64,000 nucleotides of DNA, from NCBI RefSeq assembly GCF_000143965.1, contig NC_014365.1, positions 3,065,501-3,129,500 on the forward strand. Reading direction: 5' to 3'. This stretch comes from Desulfarculus baarsii DSM 2075 (GTDB lineage: Bacteria > Desulfobacterota > Desulfarculia > Desulfarculales > Desulfarculaceae). Below are positions 61,507 to 64,000 of this stretch, one piece after another. Every line of letters begins with the position of its first letter. Within the stretch, counting starts at the first letter, position 1. The notes below the pieces were generated by a model. The model was not told the origin of the DNA, ran no database searches, and saw nothing but the letters and a program-made list of their open reading frames with translations. Position numbers and translations under genes: made by a program.

Positions 61507-61953
61507 CTAGAGCGAGCTGGCCACGCTGTTGGCCCAGTCGATGACGTCGTCGGCGTAGTCGTCGGGGTCGCCGTCGATCTTCAGGCCGCTGACGACGACA
61601 TCGGCCCCCAGGGACTTGCACTTGCCCTCGATGGCGTCCACCGCCCCGCAGAAATGCTCGTAGCTCTTGTCGCCGCAGCCGAACACGGCCACCTTCTTGC
61701 CGTCCAGGTCCAGATCGTCCATGGTCTCGTAAAACTCGGCGAAGTCTTCCTGCAACTCGATTTCGTCGTCGCCCCAGGTCGAGCTGCCCAGGATGAACAC
61801 GTCGTAGGCGGCCGAAAAGTCACTTTTGCTCACCGAGGTCACGTTCTTGACCTTGGCCTCTATTTTGTTCTCGGCCACGGCCTTGGCGATGACGTGGGCC
61901 ACGCTTTCGGTGTTGCCGGTGGTGGAGCCAAAGACGATCAGGGCTTTTGCCAT
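61507..61953 (-). CDS. flavodoxin
   Basis: A 148-residue FMN-binding electron carrier of the short-chain flavodoxin class (Desulfovibrio-like). 'IVFGSTTGNTESVAHVIA' is the phosphate loop. 'FILGSSTWGDDEIELQEDF' and 'AVFGCGDKSYEHFCGAVD' flank the isoalloxazine ring, with Trp and Tyr in the expected stacking positions. Predicted to be acidic and cytoplasmic, it could serve hydrogenases, pyruvate oxidoreductase or oxygen reduction. An inverted repeat lies ~30-55 bp upstream. Confidence 0.95.
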   Translation of the reverse strand: MAKALIVFGSTTGNTESVAHVIAKAVAENKIEAKVKNVTSVSKSDFSAAYDVFILGSSTWGDDEIELQEDFAEFYETMDDLDLDGKKVAVFGCGDKSYEHFCGAVDAIEGKCKSLGADVVVSGLKIDGDPDDYADDVIDWANSVASSL

Positions 61954-61981
61954 TGTTTACTCCTCGGGTTGGTGGGTCCAG

Positions 61982-62009
61982 CTAATTTAGTTGCTTCTTA
62001 TTAAATTAG
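61982..62009. promoter_or_regulatory. inverted repeat upstream of flavodoxin
   Basis: CTAATTTA (61982-61989) and TAAATTAG (62002-62009), 12 bp apart, in an AT-rich stretch 29-56 bp before the flavodoxin start. It could be an operator for redox- or iron-responsive control, but the regulator is not identified. Confidence 0.35.
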
Positions 62010-62093
62010 GTACGATTAAAAAATAGCCCATCCTCCGAAATGCGCAAGTCAAAAAACCAGCCCACGGCTATTTTTTCGCCGGCGACAGGCACG

Positions 62094-62136
62094 AAAAAAG
62101 GCCCCGGGGCAAGCGCCGGCGGCGTCGCCCGGGGCC
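62094..62136 (-). terminator. rho-independent terminator of the DUF4198 operon
   Basis: A 9-bp perfect stem GGCCCCGGG/CCCGGGGCC (62100-62108 with 62128-62136). It is followed on the minus strand by six Ts, 22 bp after the DUF4198 stop. Confidence 0.85.
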
Positions 62137-62157
62137 AGGGCCAAGGCCCGGGTATGG

Positions 62158-63042
62158 CTACGGTTTCACGGTGAAGCCCACGGAGGCGGCGATGTAGACG
62201 TCGGTGCATTTGCCGGCCAGGTCTTTTTGCCCGTCCGCCACGCGCTGGTGATAATAGATGTTGGCCAACCACTGGCCGGCCGCCGGCATGCGGAACTGGG
62301 CCACGCCGTCGATGACATAGGCGGCCAAATGGAATTTGTCGGGTTGGCCGAAGGCGTTGCTTTCGCAGGTCAGGGTCGGGATGGCGGCGGGGCTGGCGGT
62401 CAGGGGCTGGCCTTTGTAGGTCACCTTGAAGCGCACCAGGTCGTTTTTCCGCACGTTGGAGAGGTCATCCAGGGGGACGATCTCCAGTTCGTGGCCCAGG
62501 GCCTTGGGCTCGGTCCATTTCTTGATGCCAAAGAAGGCCTTGGCGTAGGACTGATATTTGATCGACGAGATGACCTTGCCCAGGTTGGCGATGGCGTCCA
62601 TGGGTTTGGGGGCCATGGCCTGCTGGCCCTTGTCGTCGAGGTAAACGGTGAAGAAAAGCGGCTCGGAGGCGGCCACGACCTGATACGTCCCCGGCCCGAC
62701 CTTGTCGGTGAGGGCGATCTTGCGCAGGCCCAGGTCACCCTGCTGCACGGTCAGGCCCGTTGGCGTGGGCTTGATCGGCGGCACGGCCGGATCGGGCAGG
62801 CCCAGGTCCGAGCTCTGGCCCTTGGGGTCGACCAGGACGTAGCTTTTGATCCTGATCACGCCGGCCTCGCTGGTCAGCAGATCATCCAGCGGCAGGACGT
62901 GGCCAAAGCCCAGCAGGCTGGTGACATGCCCCGGCGGATGGGTCAACGACTCGTTGAGCAGCACCCAAAAGCTGTGGGCCATGGCTGGCTGGGTCCACAA
63001 CACGCCGGCGGCCATGGCCAGCGTCGCGATGATTTTTTTCAT
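62158..63042 (-). CDS. DUF4198 periplasmic protein
   Basis: A 294-residue exported protein. The signal peptide is residues 1-22 (AMA|HSFW), so the mature protein would start with His, a pattern seen in metal-binding periplasmic proteins. The mature part is mostly beta and matches the DUF4198 family, often linked to nickel/cobalt uptake. 'KKWTEPKALGHELEIVPLDDLSNVRKNDLVRFKVTYKGQPL' in order and 'FRMPAAGQWLANIYYHQRV' are shared with the partial gene at the right edge. It lies 24 bp after a small exported gene and ends at a terminator. A metal role is inferred. Confidence 0.8.
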   Translation of the reverse strand: MKKIIATLAMAAGVLWTQPAMAHSFWVLLNESLTHPPGHVTSLLGFGHVLPLDDLLTSEAGVIRIKSYVLVDPKGQSSDLGLPDPAVPPIKPTPTGLTVQQGDLGLRKIALTDKVGPGTYQVVAASEPLFFTVYLDDKGQQAMAPKPMDAIANLGKVISSIKYQSYAKAFFGIKKWTEPKALGHELEIVPLDDLSNVRKNDLVRFKVTYKGQPLTASPAAIPTLTCESNAFGQPDKFHLAAYVIDGVAQFRMPAAGQWLANIYYHQRVADGQKDLAGKCTDVYIAASVGFTVKP

Positions 63043-63066
63043 CTCCTCAACTCCCGCTGATTTTGG

Positions 63067-63372
63067 TTATCTGGGCCCGTCCGCCGTGGCCACGTGGCCC
63101 GGCCCGCCGTCCATGACGATGCGATAGGGCCCCTTGGGTTTGTCAAAGGTGATCTCGCCCTCGTCGTCGGTGCGCCCCTTGAACAACACCCGTCCCTGGT
63201 CGTCCTCCAGGCGCACTTCGGTGGCCGGGGCGGTCACGCCGGTTGAATACATGCCCTGGGCGCTGACGGTGCCGTCGCCGTTGTCGATGACGGTCATGAA
63301 CAGGGTGTGCGCCTGGGCCGCGCCGGCCAGGCACAGCACGATCAGCGCCGCGCCGATTGTTCGCCAAAACAT
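63067..63372 (-). CDS. small exported beta-domain protein
   Basis: A 101-residue exported protein. The signal peptide is residues 1-21 (AQA|HTLF), again predicting a mature N-terminal His. The remainder 'GDGTVSAQGMYSTGVTAPATEVRLEDDQGRVLFKGRTDDEGEITF' in order resembles a carboxypeptidase-regulatory or DUF4198-type beta-sandwich, with G-x-T-D-x-x-G-E-x-x-F. It precedes the DUF4198 gene by 24 bp on the same strand and probably works with it. A partner in periplasmic metal handling is plausible but not shown. Confidence 0.65.
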   Translation of the reverse strand: MFWRTIGAALIVLCLAGAAQAHTLFMTVIDNGDGTVSAQGMYSTGVTAPATEVRLEDDQGRVLFKGRTDDEGEITFDKPKGPYRIVMDGGPGHVATADGPR

Positions 63373-63445
63373 TCGTTTCCCCCGTGTCGCAGGCGTTCTC
63401 GGCGGCCTTGGCCGTCCGTCGTGGCCGGCCAGCCGTTCGTTTCCT

Positions 63446-63474
63446 TGTATATCCTAAAAAATTTAGGCTTGCAA
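63446..63474 (-). promoter_or_regulatory. promoter with palindromic operator in its spacer (DUF4198 operon)
   Basis: On the minus strand TTGCAA (63474-63469) and TATACA (63451-63446) are 17 bp apart. The spacer is almost entirely the palindrome CCTAAA-N3-TTTAGG (63467-63453). Repressor binding there would block RNA polymerase. Confidence 0.55.
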
Positions 63475-63629
63475 AATTATTTTACCAAGAACCTGTCCGG
63501 CCGGGACACTGACCCATGAGCTGGCCCCGTGGGGCCACGGCGCGACGGGTTGTCGAGGCGGTGGCGACGACGTGGCCCATCGATGGTCCACGCCGTCGCC
63601 GCGATCGTGGTTTGCCGAGCCGGGCAAGA

Positions 63630-64000
63630 TCAGGGCTGCACGTGGAAAGTGTAGCTGCTGGCGTAATGTATCGTCATGCATTTGCCCTTCAACGCGGACA
63701 AGTCGGCCCGGCGGGCGACGTCCTCCTGCATGCGCGCCTGCATCAACCATTGCCCGGCCGCCGGCATGCGGAACGCGCAGCGCCCGTTTTCCAGATAAGA
63801 CATCAGAAAGGTCTTGTCGGAAGCGCCAAAGGAGCCGCTTATGCCGGTCAAGGAGAACATGCCGTCAACGCCGGCTGAAAGAGGCTTGCCCATGAAGGTG
63901 ACTTCGAACTCCACTACATCGCCGACCTTCACGCGGGAAAGGTCGCTCACCGGCGTTATCTCCAAGTCGTAACCCAGCTTGGACGGCCCTGTCCACTTAC
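63630..64000 (-). CDS. DUF4198-like protein, C-terminal part (cut by right edge)
   Basis: The frame is open to the window edge on the minus strand (first complete codon at 63998). The ~122 visible residues align with the C-terminal part of the DUF4198 protein at 62158-63042: 'KWTGPSKLGYDLEITPVSDLSRVKVGD', 'VTFMGKPLSAG' and 'CAFRMPAAGQWLMQARM', ending 'YTFHVQP'. It is a diverged paralogue, probably also exported. It lies upstream of the small exported gene, with a 257-bp gap that contains a promoter, so it is likely a separate unit. Confidence 0.8.
   Translation of the reverse strand, partial: KWTGPSKLGYDLEITPVSDLSRVKVGDVVEFEVTFMGKPLSAGVDGMFSLTGISGSFGASDKTFLMSYLENGRCAFRMPAAGQWLMQARMQEDVARRADLSALKGKCMTIHYASSYTFHVQP

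Noticed and set aside
63523-63605. GC-rich imperfect hairpins between DUF4198-like genes as a riboswitch
   Set aside because: The pairing is imperfect and matches no known class; it may simply be a terminator-like structure of the upstream gene without a T-run.

Overview
The window is GC-rich (roughly two thirds G+C by eye), densely coding DNA from a Gram-negative bacterium. It carries O-antigen/polysaccharide genes, outer-membrane and periplasmic proteins, a meso-diaminopimelate-type division/cell-wall cluster, an A-type flavoprotein of the rubredoxin:oxygen oxidoreductase kind, flavodoxin, menaquinone methylation, DUF4198 proteins and a HesB-like gene with an in-frame UGA. This mix fits an anaerobic Desulfobacterota (deltaproteobacterial) lineage, possibly Desulfarculus-like. 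The assignment is inferred from gene content, not from a marker search.

Layout. 1-8079: envelope polysaccharide genes (formyltransferase fragment, two GT4 glycosyltransferases, two NAD-dependent epimerases, an O-antigen ligase/polymerase-like protein, and wecB). 8090-15265 (minus): a chemotaxis operon cheA-cheW-cheR-cheD-HDOD-cheY-cheX-cheB, followed 10 bp later by wecB. cheA has a long structured leader, and its protein carries a tandem MshEN-like insert. 15670-15957 (minus): HU. 16428-33408 (plus): a complete, tightly overlapped dcw cluster mraZ-rsmH-ftsL-ftsI-murE-murF-mraY-murD-ftsW-murG-murC-murB-ftsQ-ftsA-ftsZ. It is preceded by a promoter and four 10-bp-spaced MraZ boxes. No ddl or murA lies inside it.

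33566-43704: mixed small operons. These are a phosphodiester-glycosidase-like protein, a small gene behind an HcpR-like palindrome, a DUF2080/GNAT/CxxC-protein operon diverging from a ParB-domain gene, and a radical SAM-DUF6178-UbiE operon with overlapping genes. Next come a winged-helix-like protein, two HesB/IscA-like paralogues (one using Cys, the other apparently selenocysteine with a SECIS-like hairpin), and a PrmA-like methyltransferase. 43807-48397: a membrane chemoreceptor, an OafA-type acyltransferase of visibly lower GC, tRNA-Thr(CGT) with clear promoter and terminator, and a TetR gene with a perfect 22-bp operator followed by an ATC-hydrolase-like gene.

48420-52204 (minus): a periplasmic solute-binding protein translationally coupled to a multi-PAS hybrid histidine kinase. 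52389-58273 (plus): TetR, MMPL/RND exporter, LolA-like lipoprotein-sorting protein and a DUF1302-like outer-membrane protein, ending at a perfect terminator. 58353-61953 (minus): a YiiX-like cysteine hydrolase, A-type flavoprotein, cupin, TPR protein and flavodoxin, suggestive of oxygen/redox defence. 62158-64000 (minus): DUF4198-type periplasmic proteins with signal peptides, the last one cut by the window edge.

The most notable observations are the in-frame-UGA HesB-like gene beside its Cys paralogue, the MshEN-like insert in CheA, a 58-residue DUF2080-like gene, and several promoters whose core elements are overlaid by palindromes.
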